A DNA stretch of 25,039 bases from an uncultured Collinsella sp. (GCA_900754525.1 CAAEDE010000011.1:1-25039); one strand, 5' to 3'. Positions 1 through 7,597 are shown, counted from the first letter of the stretch. Program-made: numbers and translations. The notes: generated by a model from the sequence alone, not told the origin.

Positions 1-66
1 GGCGGCCCGTTCTGGGCGCGCCTCAATCGTAGCCCGAGACGGTCCCGGGCTGACAATTTCGACTGT

Positions 67-138
67 AATGGACGTTCTTAAATGATCAGGCGGCACTTGG
101 GGACGTTCCTTTTCTGCCGGCAGTTGGGGACATTCCTT
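67..138. repeat. Cluster of GGGGACGTTC-type short repeats
   Basis: Three related copies lie close together: GGACGTTCTTAAATGA at 70-85, TTGGGGACGTTCCTT at 97-111 and TTGGGGACATTCCTT at 124-138. The palindrome CTGCCGGCAG (114-123) separates the last two. The first copy is identical over 16 bases to 21424-21439. The cluster resembles REP-like intergenic repeats. With array A it accounts for most of the gene-free stretch 1-327; in 1-66 I see only a weak AGCCCG/CGGGCT dyad and nothing I would call a gene. Confidence 0.6.
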
Positions 139-161
139 GTGCTAGCGTTGCATCGAGTGCT

Positions 162-294
162 TGGGAAACCGCGACCCGGTTTTTGGCCGAATAGTGGGTC
201 GCATTTTCCGGATGGGGTGGGTTGCGGAAAGTGCGACCCGGAATATTGCTCTGAAACGGGATGCGGTTTCCCTGATGCGCCTTCCGCGCGGAAG
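162..294. repeat. Array A of 46-bp imperfect palindromes on a 62-bp period
   Basis: Two full units are visible, 164-209 and 226-271. Each begins GGAAA and ends TTTCC, is 46 bp long and is built from two inverted half-sites of the form GGAAAnnGCGACCCGG. The units are separated by a 16-bp linker, so the period is exactly 62 bp. A degraded third unit seems to begin near 288 (GCGGAAGAATT), partly inside the 14-bp palindrome CTTCCGCGCGGAAG at 281-294. The same family recurs at 16427-16600 with identical unit length and period. The array lies just beyond the 3' end of the HAD phosphatase gene. No open frame or transposase is linked to it. Function unknown. Confidence 0.8.
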
Positions 295-327
295 AATTGT
301 CGCAGCTGCGTTAAGCAGTGTCGCTCG

Positions 328-996
328 TTACTCGCCCAGGATCAGCGCCGCGAGCTCGTCTTGGGTGTCCACCACGTAGTCGGCGCCGGCTGCCGCCAGC
401 TCTGTGCGGCCACGGAAGCCCCAGCTGACGCCCGCGCTCCTAAGGCCGGCGTTGTGGCCGGTCAGGATATCGACATTGGAATCGCCCACATAGAGCGTGG
501 CTGCCGGATCGGCGCCCAGCTCCTCCATCACATGCAGCGTGACGGGTGCTTCGGGCTTAGGCGGAAACGCGTCAACACGGCCCTGCACCAGCGCAAAGCG
601 CTCGGAACCAAAATACTTCTCGATAAGCGGAGCCGCCGAGACGTGGTCCTTGTTGGTGAGCACGGCAAGCTGCACACCCGCGGCGCGCAAACGGTCGAGC
701 ATCTCGATTGTGCCGGCATAGGGGGCGGTGTGGTCCTCCTTGTGCTCGCCGTAGTAAGCCCTAAACTCGGCAAGCGTCTGCTCAAACATACGGCCGTCGC
801 CCGCATACTCGGCGGGCATAAAGCGTTCAACCAGCTTGAGCATGCCGTTTCCCACCTTGTAGCGGTACTCGTCTACGGCGAACGTGGGCCAGCCGTGCAT
901 CTTGCAGGTATGGTTGCCGGCGGCCGCCAGATCCTCGAGCGTGTTGAGAATGGTGCCGTCCAGGTCAAAGATCACATGGGAAAAAGCTGCTGCCAT
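328..996 (-). CDS. HAD-superfamily phosphatase (phosphoglycolate phosphatase-like)
   Basis: A 222-residue haloacid-dehalogenase-type hydrolase, probably cytosolic, that removes phosphate from a small phosphorylated metabolite. Motif I is DLDGTILNT near the N-terminus with the nucleophile and acid/base aspartates; motif II is VLTNK; the motif III lysine is probably in FPPKPEAP; motif IV is YVGDSNVDI. The helical cap between motifs I and II is typical of the Gph/PpaX group. The ATG at 996 is chosen because AGGAG lies about 6 bases upstream and the DLDGT motif then sits at the usual distance; a longer frame to 1059 lacks such a site. It follows hypE by 105 bases on the same strand and may be read through from the hyp genes, but a maturation role is not implied. 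The exact substrate cannot be read from the sequence. Confidence 0.88.
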   Translation of the reverse strand: MAAAFSHVIFDLDGTILNTLEDLAAAGNHTCKMHGWPTFAVDEYRYKVGNGMLKLVERFMPAEYAGDGRMFEQTLAEFRAYYGEHKEDHTAPYAGTIEMLDRLRAAGVQLAVLTNKDHVSAAPLIEKYFGSERFALVQGRVDAFPPKPEAPVTLHVMEELGADPAATLYVGDSNVDILTGHNAGLRSAGVSWGFRGRTELAAAGADYVVDTQDELAALILGE

Positions 997-1101
997 GGGT
1001 GCTCCTGCCGCTTGAGTTGTAAAACGCACCCCATGATACTGGGCATGCGTGCCGGGCATGTTTGGAATCTGAATATCTTTAATAGCCCTGAGCCTTTGTC
1101 G

Positions 1102-2136
1102 TTAGCAAATCCTCGGCAGCTGCTCTCCCACGAGCATGTCGAGGATGCGGGTCGAACCCCAGCCGGTGCGCACGCGCACGGCGGGACGGGCGCCCTCGGC
1201 AAGCGGCAGCACGCGACCGATGACGGCGGCATTCTCGCCGTAGCGGGCGGCGCGCATGGCGCTCAGCGCGGCATCGGCTTGCTCGGTCGGCACGACGGCA
1301 ACCATCTTGCCCTCGTTTGCCACCTGCAGCACATCGTAGCCGAGCATCTCGCAGGCGGCCTGCACGTCGGGACGCACGGGCACGGCATCCTCGTCGACCT
1401 CCATGGCAACGCCGCTGGCCTGGGCAAACTCGTTGAGTGTGGACGCCAGGCCACCGCGCGTGGGGTCGCGAAAGCAACGCGTGCCGGGTGCTGCGGCCAG
1501 AACGTCGGCAATCAGGTGGTTGAGCGGTGCGGCATCGCTTTCAATCGTGCTCGAAAACGCCAGGCCCTCGCGTTGGCTCATGATGGCGATGCCGTGGTCG
1601 CCCAGCGTACCCGAGACCAGGATGACATCGCCGGGGCGGCAGTTGGCGCCGCTGAGTGCCACGCCCGCGGGCACCTCGCCCACGCCGGCGGTATTGATGT
1701 AGACGCCGTCGGCGCCGCCACGCTCGACTACCTTGGTGTCGCCGGTGATAATCTTCACACCTGCCTCATGTGCCGTTTCGGCCATGGTCTGCACAATCTG
1801 GCGCAGCTTGTCCATGGGATAGCCCTCTTCGAGGATAAAGCCGCACGACAGGTAGCGCACGTTGGCGCCCGAGGTCGCGACGTCGTTGACGGTTCCGCAC
1901 ACGGCGAGGCGGCCGATGTTGCCGCCGGGGAAGAACTGCGGCGAGACTACAAAGCTGTCGGTTGACATGGCGATGCGCCCGCTCGCGGGCAGCGCGGCGA
2001 CGCCGGCATCGTTGCCTTCGAGCAGCTCGGGCGACCCAAAGGCATCCAAAAAGACCTCATCGATGATGCGTTTCATCATCTGACCGCCAGAGCCGTGGCC
2101 CAACAGGACGGTGCTATCGGTGATGCTATGGGACAT
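1102..2136 (-). CDS. hypE: Hydrogenase maturation protein HypE
   Basis: A 344-residue HypE of normal length, of the PurM/AIR-synthase-like fold. It accepts the carbamoyl group delivered by HypF onto its C-terminal cysteine and dehydrates it with ATP to a thiocyanate, the source of the cyanide ligands of the [NiFe] active site. The protein ends in PRIC, so the essential terminal cysteine is present. The N-terminal LLGHGSGGQMM and the ATP-binding stretches STDSFVVSPQFFPGG and GTVNDVATSGA are typical. The ATG at 2136 has GGAG 8 bases upstream; a TTG at 2142 would be only 2 bases from the same site. It is the last hyp gene, 48 bases after hypD. Confidence 0.97.
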   Translation of the reverse strand: MSHSITDSTVLLGHGSGGQMMKRIIDEVFLDAFGSPELLEGNDAGVAALPASGRIAMSTDSFVVSPQFFPGGNIGRLAVCGTVNDVATSGANVRYLSCGFILEEGYPMDKLRQIVQTMAETAHEAGVKIITGDTKVVERGGADGVYINTAGVGEVPAGVALSGANCRPGDVILVSGTLGDHGIAIMSQREGLAFSSTIESDAAPLNHLIADVLAAAPGTRCFRDPTRGGLASTLNEFAQASGVAMEVDEDAVPVRPDVQAACEMLGYDVLQVANEGKMVAVVPTEQADAALSAMRAARYGENAAVIGRVLPLAEGARPAVRVRTGWGSTRILDMLVGEQLPRIC

Positions 2137-2184
2137 ATCCAAAACTCCAATCGTGGGTGGTGCCGGTGTGCGGGTGCGTCCGGG

Positions 2185-3297
2185 CTAGCTTCGGTAGCGG
2201 AAATATGCTGCGCAGCTGCCCTCGGAGCTCACCATGCAGGGACCGACGGGATGCTCGGGCGTGCAGGTGCGGCCAAAAAGCGGGCAGCTGCTCGGTGTAA
2301 TGGCCCCGCGCAGCACGTCGCCGCAGCGGCACCCACGCGGCTCGACCGTCGCCTCAACGGGCACGTTAAAGCGAGCACGGGCATCAAAGCGCGAGAATTC
2401 GGGACGAATGGCGAGTCCCGAAGCCGCAATCGGCCCCAGCCCGCGCCACGTGGTGTCGCACGGCTCAAACACCTGCTCGACCAGCTGACGCGCCACAGGG
2501 TTGCCGTCTGCGTTGACGCCACGGCGGTAGGCGTTGCCAATCGCGGACCTGTCCTCGACAACCATCTGGACCAGCATGCAGATACCCTGCAGGATATCGA
2601 CCGGTTCAAATCCCGTGACCACGCCCGGGGTATCGAACTCATCGACCAAAAAGCTAAAGGGCGCCAAGCCCGTGATGGTGGCGACGTGGCCCGGCAGGAT
2701 AAAGCCGTCGATGGCGGTCTCGGGATCGTTGGCGATGGCGCGCAGCGCCGGCGGCGTGGTCTTATGGGCGCAGTAGACCGAGAAGTTCTGCAGCCCGCGC
2801 GCCTCGGCCTCCAAGATGGCGGCGGCGATGGTGGGCGTCGTAGTCTCAAAGCCCACGCCCATAAAAATGACCGGGCGATCAGGGTTTTGCTCGGCAATGT
2901 CGAGCGCGTCGAGCGGGGAGTAGACGATGCGGATGTCGCGCCCTGCCGCCTTTTGCGCAGCGAGCGAGGTGGACGATCCGGGCACGCGCATCATGTCGCC
3001 AAAGGTGGTGATGATGGCGCCGTCTATGTTGGCGAGTGCGATTGCGTGGTCGATGTCGCGGTTGGCGGTGACGCAGACGGGGCAGCCCGGGCCGCTCAGC
3101 AGCTTGAGCCCGGCCGGCATAATGGAGCGAAAGCCATAGCGCCCGATGCTCACGGTATGCGTGCCGCAGACTTCCATAAGGTTGATGGCGCGGTCGCCGA
3201 CAAGCTTATGAATGCGCTCGATGAGCTCGCGAGCCAGCTTGGGATCGCGGAATGCCGAGAAATCGATACCGGAGTGAGCCGGCTGTTCGGGCGCCAC
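2185..3297 (-). CDS. hypD: Hydrogenase maturation protein HypD
   Basis: A 370-residue HypD, the [4Fe-4S] scaffold that works with HypC to assemble the Fe(CN)2CO unit. Visible family signatures are MEVCGTHT near residue 45, GPGCPVCVT near residue 70, MGVGFETTTP near residue 150, GFILPGHV near residue 200, and a cysteine-rich C-terminus (CRCGDVLRG, SSCPLFGRTC, PEHPVGPCMVSSEGSC) that binds the cluster. The start is GTG at 3297; its G is also the last base of the hypC stop (TAGTG), so the two genes overlap by one base and are probably translationally coupled. GGAGG lies 7 bases before the GTG, inside hypC. This fits the known HypC-HypD complex. Confidence 0.97.
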   Translation of the reverse strand: MAPEQPAHSGIDFSAFRDPKLARELIERIHKLVGDRAINLMEVCGTHTVSIGRYGFRSIMPAGLKLLSGPGCPVCVTANRDIDHAIALANIDGAIITTFGDMMRVPGSSTSLAAQKAAGRDIRIVYSPLDALDIAEQNPDRPVIFMGVGFETTTPTIAAAILEAEARGLQNFSVYCAHKTTPPALRAIANDPETAIDGFILPGHVATITGLAPFSFLVDEFDTPGVVTGFEPVDILQGICMLVQMVVEDRSAIGNAYRRGVNADGNPVARQLVEQVFEPCDTTWRGLGPIAASGLAIRPEFSRFDARARFNVPVEATVEPRGCRCGDVLRGAITPSSCPLFGRTCTPEHPVGPCMVSSEGSCAAYFRYRS

Positions 3298-3557
3298 TAG
3301 TAAGCCTCCGCCGGGTTGCTGGCGAGCTGGTCTTCTTCGACCAGCTCGGTCATGGCGTTGACCAGCTCGAGCGTCTCTTGCGCTTCCTGCTTATCGACAA
3401 TCTGGATGCCAAAGCCGGCGTGCACGAGAACATAGTCGCCTACCTGCGCCGTCGGCACGAGTCTCAGCGAAACAGGGCGCTCGATGCCCATCATGTCGAC
3501 GGTGGCCTTGAGGTCGCCGTCGCGTTTGACTACTTTACCGGGAACGGCAAGGCACAT
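3297..3557 (-). CDS. hypC: Hydrogenase maturation chaperone HypC
   Basis: An 86-residue HypC/HupF/HybG-family protein. It begins MCLAVPGKVV, with the invariant Cys2 that becomes the ligand-carrying residue after methionine removal. HypC binds HypD and carries the Fe(CN)2CO group to the hydrogenase large-subunit precursor. Length and the central VDMMGIERPVSL and GDYVLVHAGFGIQIV segments fit the family. AGGGG lies a few bases before the ATG. Its stop overlaps the hypD start by one base. The 131-base gap to hypF upstream is the largest inside the hyp block and holds a small dyad at 3604-3617. Confidence 0.97.
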   Translation of the reverse strand: MCLAVPGKVVKRDGDLKATVDMMGIERPVSLRLVPTAQVGDYVLVHAGFGIQIVDKQEAQETLELVNAMTELVEEDQLASNPAEAY

Positions 3558-3603
3558 ATTGTTCCCCTTTTATACGCTTTGCGCTGGACGGGCGCTCAAT
3601 AAT

Positions 3604-3617
3604 CCATCAGTTGATGG
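3604..3617. other. Small dyad CCATCA-GT-TGATGG between hypF and hypC
   Basis: A perfect 6+6 bp inverted repeat with a 2-bp centre, in the 131-base gap between hypF and hypC. It could be an operator or simply chance. I found no convincing promoter next to it. Confidence 0.3.
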
Positions 3618-3688
3618 TAGCGCTCGCGGGGTCCGCGGGCAAACGCGTTACGCCTGTGAGACGGCGGCTTACGGGCTGGCCGAACAAC

Positions 3689-6157
3689 CTATTGCGGTTC
3701 GACCTGTGCGAGGCGAGTGCGTGCGACTGCCGCTTGACCGTAGGCGATGCAGCCGTCGTTAACGGGCACGGCATGGGGAATCAAGACCGTAAGGCCTGCG
3801 TCTTTAAGCTTGCGGGTGAGGAGCTGAAGCAAAAGTCGGTTCATGAACACGCCGCCCGAGAGCGCGACGGTGTCGATGTCCTCGTGCACGCAGATATCGC
3901 TGGCGATGCGCGCCGAGGAGCGCGCGACGGCGACATGGAAGTCGAGTGCGAGCCTGTTGGCGGGCGCTCCGGCTTCAATTCCTCCCAAAAGTGCCTCAAA
4001 GAGTGCTTTCTGGTCCAGAACATAGGGGCCGTCCAGCCACGATGGGCCAGATGCGAAATAGTCGGCGTTGTCGTCGGGAAAATGGGCGATTTCGTTGTCG
4101 AGCGCGCGCCAGGCGGCGGCTTCGAGTTCTATGGCGGGTTCGCCCTCGTAGGTTGCCTTGTCGCAGATGCCCAGAATTGCCGCCGCGGCATCAAAGAGAC
4201 GCCCCATGCTGCTGGTACGCGGGCTGTTGATGCCGCGCTCGATCATGGTGGCTGTCACGCTGTGCGTTTGCTCGTCGAGGCTGTCCAAAAGCCGAGCGGC
4301 ACTTGGGTGCTCGAGCAGGCCGAGCTCACTGAGCAGGGCGAAGGCGTTGCGGCGGGCGTCGCGCACGGAGGCCGCCCCACCGGGGAGCGCCCAGGTGCGC
4401 AAATGCGCGGCGCGCTCAAAGTCGCCAAGGCTGGCAACAAGAAACTCGCCGCCCCAAATGGTCCCATCGGTGCCGGCGCCGGTGCCGTCAAAGGCGATGC
4501 CAAGGACGCGCGCGTCGGTTGTAAGCTGGCCCGCGGCGATGGCCTCGGCCATTACGCTTGCGATATGCGCATGATGGTGCTGCACCTCGACGAGCGGCAG
4601 ATTGCATTTTCGCGCCTGCTCGCGCGCCCACTGGCCCGATAGATAGCTGGGGTGTAAATCGCAGGCCAAGGCGGCGGGCGCCAAGTCAAAGAGATCTTCC
4701 AAGCGCGTGCGCGCGGCGTTCCAGGCATCGAAGGTCCCGCCGTTTTCAACATCGCCGATATGCTGCGACACAAAACAGGTTGCCTCGCCGTTCGTCCCTT
4801 CACGCGTGAGCGCAATCGTGGCCTTTTGTTGCGGCCCGCAGGCGAGCACGCAGGACGGAGCGCCGTCGAGCGCCGGCAGCGGCAGCGGCTGGGGTGCATA
4901 TCCGCGAGCACGGCGAACGGGCATAACGGCGCCGTCGACCACGCGCACTACAGAGTCGTCGTAGCGCGAGAGGATCGCACGGTCGTTACCGAGCAACGCG
5001 TCGGCGATGCCGGCGGCAACGAGGTGTTCCCAGGCAAGAGCGTCATCGGTCTCGATGGGTTCTTCGCTCAGGTTTCCGCTGGTCATGACGAGCGCGTGCA
5101 TACCGTGCGACGCGGCAGCTGCAAGCAGAAGATGCTGAAGTGGGGTGTAGGGGAGCATGGCGCCGAGCTCGGGAAGGTCGTGCGCGACGGACGGCGCGAG
5201 CGCGAGGGCGTCGGGGGAGCCGCCGCTCTCGCAAACAGCATGTCGGCGCAGCAGCACAATGGGGCGAATGCTGCCGGACAGCAAGCCGCGCTCAACGTCG
5301 TTGACATGGCACAGGCGCTCAACGTCGGCAAGGTCGCGCACCATAACGGCAAGCGGCTTGTTGCTGCGGCGTTTGCGGCGGCGCAGCTCGGCCACCGCCT
5401 GCTCGTTGGAGGCGTCGCATGCCAAGTGAAATCCGCCCAGTCCCTTGATGGCGACGATACCGCCGTTGGCCAGCAGCTCAACACAGCGGTCGATAATGGC
5501 GTCGCTGGCCTCGCGTGTGGTGCCGACGGCCGGTGTCGCGGACGAATTCCCGCACGCATCGCCGTTCACAGCCTCGCGCCACGTAATATGCGGCCCGCAA
5601 TCAAAGCAGGCATCGGGCTGCGCGTGAAAACGCCGGTCGAGTGGGTCGACATACTCCGCAGCGCACTTGGGACACATGGGAAAACAATCCATCGACGTGG
5701 CCGCTCGGTCATAAGGCAGCGATCGGATGATGGTAAAGCGTGGGCCGCAGTTAGTGCAGTTGATAAAGGGGTAGTGATAGCGTCGGTCGGCGGGATCGAA
5801 CAACTCGCGCAGGCAATCGTCACAGGTGGCGATATCGGGCGAGACGAGCGTCGTGTGCGCGGTCTGGTCCTGCGACGCCACAATGTGAAAGCCCTGCTCA
5901 TCGGCAGCGCTCCAGCCGCCAGGCTCCAAATCCGCAATATCGACTCGCTCAACGCGAGCTGCCGCAGGCGCATGCTCAGAAAGCGCGGCAACAAAAGCAT
6001 CGAGCGCATCGGCCGGAGCGTGCGCCTCGATATGCACGCCGTCGCCCGCATTGAGCACCCATCCGCAAATGCCATGCGTCATGGCCTCGCGATACACAAA
6101 CGGTCGCATGCCAACGCCCTGCACAATGCCCGTCACATGAATATGCACATGCCGCAT
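3689..6157 (-). CDS. hypF: Carbamoyltransferase HypF
   Basis: An 822-residue HypF, slightly longer than the usual 740-780. It uses carbamoyl phosphate and ATP to carbamoylate the C-terminal cysteine of HypE. Domains in order: acylphosphatase-like (1-95, with TGIVQGVGMRPFVYREA); two zinc fingers (C112, C115, C134, C137 and C162, C165, C184, C187); a YrdC-like domain (about 215-400, with IVAIKGLGGFHLACDA and KPLAVMVRD); and a Kae1/TsaD-like domain with VQHHHAHIASVMAEA, IAFDGTGAGTDGTIWGGEF and LSGGVFMNRLL. Extra length comes partly from a Gly/Ser/Thr-rich insert after the second finger (about 190-215). The ATG at 6157 is chosen because GAGGGG precedes it and the protein then starts at the acylphosphatase domain; the frame is open to 6184. 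It is first of the hyp genes, just after an unusual inverted repeat. Confidence 0.97.
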   Translation of the reverse strand: MRHVHIHVTGIVQGVGMRPFVYREAMTHGICGWVLNAGDGVHIEAHAPADALDAFVAALSEHAPAAARVERVDIADLEPGGWSAADEQGFHIVASQDQTAHTTLVSPDIATCDDCLRELFDPADRRYHYPFINCTNCGPRFTIIRSLPYDRAATSMDCFPMCPKCAAEYVDPLDRRFHAQPDACFDCGPHITWREAVNGDACGNSSATPAVGTTREASDAIIDRCVELLANGGIVAIKGLGGFHLACDASNEQAVAELRRRKRRSNKPLAVMVRDLADVERLCHVNDVERGLLSGSIRPIVLLRRHAVCESGGSPDALALAPSVAHDLPELGAMLPYTPLQHLLLAAAASHGMHALVMTSGNLSEEPIETDDALAWEHLVAAGIADALLGNDRAILSRYDDSVVRVVDGAVMPVRRARGYAPQPLPLPALDGAPSCVLACGPQQKATIALTREGTNGEATCFVSQHIGDVENGGTFDAWNAARTRLEDLFDLAPAALACDLHPSYLSGQWAREQARKCNLPLVEVQHHHAHIASVMAEAIAAGQLTTDARVLGIAFDGTGAGTDGTIWGGEFLVASLGDFERAAHLRTWALPGGAASVRDARRNAFALLSELGLLEHPSAARLLDSLDEQTHSVTATMIERGINSPRTSSMGRLFDAAAAILGICDKATYEGEPAIELEAAAWRALDNEIAHFPDDNADYFASGPSWLDGPYVLDQKALFEALLGGIEAGAPANRLALDFHVAVARSSARIASDICVHEDIDTVALSGGVFMNRLLLQLLTRKLKDAGLTVLIPHAVPVNDGCIAYGQAAVARTRLAQVEPQ

Positions 6158-6180
6158 GCGACACCCCTCATCAAAACCGA

Positions 6181-6251
6181 CCAAAAAGGGACAGGTTTAT
6201 TTTGGTAGGTAAAACTTCTAAACCTGCCAAAACAAACCTGTCCCTTTTTGG
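6181..6251. repeat. 30-bp-armed inverted repeat between nikR and hypF
   Basis: Arms 6181-6210 and 6222-6251 match at 28 of 30 positions when one is reverse-complemented, with an 11-base loop. Read on the minus strand the distal arm ends CCCTTTTTGG, so it could fold as a strong hairpin with a short U-run. It lies between the nikR stop and the hypF start on the same strand, so it could act as a partial terminator, an attenuator or an mRNA-stabilising element. The GGGACAGG core recalls the GGGACGTTC and GGGACGGTCCC repeats elsewhere here, so it may be a dispersed REP/MITE-like element. Confidence 0.7.
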
Positions 6252-6274
6252 CAGGTGCGCTGCGGGAAATCCCG

Positions 6275-6787
6275 CTACAGCCCCAGGCTCTGCTTGGTGG
6301 CGGCGCACGTGAGCTCGCCGTGCTTAACGCCGCGCAGGCCCAGCAGACGGTCGGCTAGTTCGTAGACGCGCTCGCCGCGACCCTTGAGCGCCAGAATCTC
6401 CAAGCAGTTGTGGTGATCCAGATGCACGTGCATGGTCGATACGATCTCGTCGGTGTAGTCGTGCTGCACCTCGTCCAGACGGCGCGTCAGATCGCCGGTG
6501 TGATGGTCGTAGATCATGGTGAGCGACCCGATAACGTGCTCATCGGGCGTGCGCATCTGCTCCTTGGCGATCGAGGCGCGAATCAGGTCGCGCACGGCCT
6601 CGGATCGGTTGGCCACGTCGCCGCGGCGTGCGATCTGCTCGTCAAAACGGCGCAGCAGGTCGTCGGGTGCGGTAACCGAAAAACGGACCAGCTCGGAGCC
6701 GGAACCACTACAGTGGCAGCCCGCGTCACCGTCCGCCCCGTGCGGATGCTCGTGCTCGTACCCGCAGCCGTGCTCGTGTTCGGCCAC
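6275..6787 (-). CDS. nikR: NikR-like nickel-responsive ribbon-helix-helix regulator with His/Cys-rich N-terminus
   Basis: A 170-residue regulator. Residues 33-75 form the ribbon-helix-helix DNA-binding domain (LVRFSVTAPDDLLRRFDEQI, then NRSEAVRDLIR), and about 83-165 the ACT-like nickel-sensing domain. The high-affinity nickel ligands of E. coli NikR (His76, His87, His89, Cys95) align with His109, His120, His122 and Cys128 with identical spacing, so Ni(II) sensing is well supported. Unlike E. coli NikR (133 aa) it carries about 32 extra N-terminal residues rich in His and Cys (HEHGCGY, EHEHPHG, GCHCSG). The start is GTG at 6787, one base after the stop of the small gene upstream, so the two are coupled. 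Its position before hypF suggests nickel-dependent control of hydrogenase maturation or nickel uptake. Target sites are not identified. Confidence 0.9.
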   Translation of the reverse strand: MAEHEHGCGYEHEHPHGADGDAGCHCSGSGSELVRFSVTAPDDLLRRFDEQIARRGDVANRSEAVRDLIRASIAKEQMRTPDEHVIGSLTMIYDHHTGDLTRRLDEVQHDYTDEIVSTMHVHLDHHNCLEILALKGRGERVYELADRLLGLRGVKHGELTCAATKQSLGL

Positions 6788-6788
6788 C

Positions 6789-7037
6789 TTACACCAGCTT
6801 CACGGAGCCGACGGAGTTGTGGTCGGCCTCGATGGCTTCCTCGTAGCCCTCGAGCGCGTCATGCGCCTCGTGCAGCGCGGCCATGGCGGCCTCGAGCTTG
6901 GCGCCGATGCGCTCCATGTCAAAATTCTCGGTCGCATGCAGCAACTGATGGCTCCACTCATGAGCGAGCTCGATAGTGTCGTCGACCTGTTTGACGCTCA
7001 TGGCAAGCTGGCTCATGTTCATTCCAACATCATGCAT
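6789..7037 (-). CDS. Small His-containing helical protein upstream of nikR
   Basis: Eighty-two residues, not recognised. The sequence is almost all predicted helix (VKQVDDTIELAHEWSHQLLH, MERIGAKLEAAMAALHEAHD), acidic, with seven histidines and no cysteine. It has no signal peptide or membrane segment. An excellent ribosome-binding site (AAGGAG, 8 bases before the ATG at 7037) supports translation. It ends one base before the nikR GTG, so the two are certainly co-transcribed. A role linked to nickel or hydrogenase maturation is inferred from position only; it could be a small metal-binding or partner protein for the regulator. Confidence 0.8.
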   Translation of the reverse strand: MHDVGMNMSQLAMSVKQVDDTIELAHEWSHQLLHATENFDMERIGAKLEAAMAALHEAHDALEGYEEAIEADHNSVGSVKLV

Positions 7038-7109
7038 GGGAAATCTCCTTTTGTATGGGGCAGTTCAGTGGTTCAGATTTTACTACGCCCGCTCTGCGCA
7101 CAGCTGCAT

Positions 7110-7146
7110 AAGAAAACGGGTACGAGTCTGTGCGACCCGCACCCGT
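7110..7146 (-). terminator. Probable intrinsic terminator of trxA
   Basis: Read on the minus strand, ACGGGTGCG pairs with CGTACCCGT (9 bp including one G-U pair), followed by TTTTCTT. It lies about 113 bases beyond the trxA stop and upstream of the small-protein/nikR pair, which implies that the pair has its own promoter between about 7110 and 7050. Confidence 0.55.
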
Positions 7147-7258
7147 TCACTGGGGGCTGTTTGTGACTACCATACTATCCGTGGTTGCACTCGGTGCATC
7201 CAGAAGTCCGGCGAGCGGTGCAAAAGCGCTCATAGACGGCGGGTAAGTAACAAGCGTA

Positions 7259-7579
7259 TTACAGATGCTTTTCCAGCAGCGCCTGCAGCCTCGCCTTGGG
7301 CAGAGCGCCAACTGAGCGGTCAATCTCCTCGCCGTTCTTAAACACAATCAGCGTGGGGATGCTCATGACGCCATACTTCATGGCCAGGTCCTGGTTGTCG
7401 TCGACGTTGCACTTGGCAACGGCGAGCTTGCCCGCCAGCTCATCGGCAACCTCGTCAACGATGGGCGAGAGGGATCGACAGGGCCCGCACCACGGTGCCC
7501 AAAAATCGACCAGCACGGGCAGGCTGTCGTTAACGATGGGATCGAAGTTCTCGGGGGTAATCTGATTAATGTCAGTCAT
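7259..7579 (-). CDS. trxA: Thioredoxin
   Basis: A 106-residue classical thioredoxin, the cytosolic dithiol electron donor for ribonucleotide reductase, peroxidases and protein disulfide reduction. The active site WCGPC (Cys31, Cys34) follows VDFWAP, and the cis-proline is Pro75 in SIPT. The start at 7579 is selected by GGAGG 5 bases upstream and the normal thioredoxin N-terminus; the frame is open to 7663. The leader contains a 7-bp hairpin (7598-7614). It is transcribed divergently from the unrecognised gene at 7716 and is separated from the nikR pair by a terminator, so it is probably monocistronic. Confidence 0.97.
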   Translation of the reverse strand: MTDINQITPENFDPIVNDSLPVLVDFWAPWCGPCRSLSPIVDEVADELAGKLAVAKCNVDDNQDLAMKYGVMSIPTLIVFKNGEEIDRSVGALPKARLQALLEKHL

Positions 7580-7597
7580 GGTGACCTCCATAATGCG

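Noticed and set aside
281..294. CTTCCGCGCGGAAG as terminator of the HAD gene.
   Set aside because: A hairpin would have a 4-base loop and 5-bp stem with no U-run on the minus strand; better explained as part of the repeat array.
82..1965. Long plus-strand open frame (627 codons) opposite the HAD gene and hypE.
   Set aside because: It spans two well-supported genes and a non-coding gap, its translation is rich in His, Gly and Arg with no family features, and it is explained by third-position G/C bias on the other strand.
3569..3574. TATAAA (minus strand) as a -10 box for hypC, with TTGAGC upstream.
   Set aside because: Spacing to TTGAGC is 19 bases and transcription would start about 5 bases before the ATG, excluding the ribosome-binding site from the mRNA.
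4760..6208. Plus-strand frame of 482 codons opposite hypF, and 3611-4642 likewise.
   Set aside because: Both run opposite hypF, whose domains and zinc ligands are fully intact; no ribosome-binding sites or family features.
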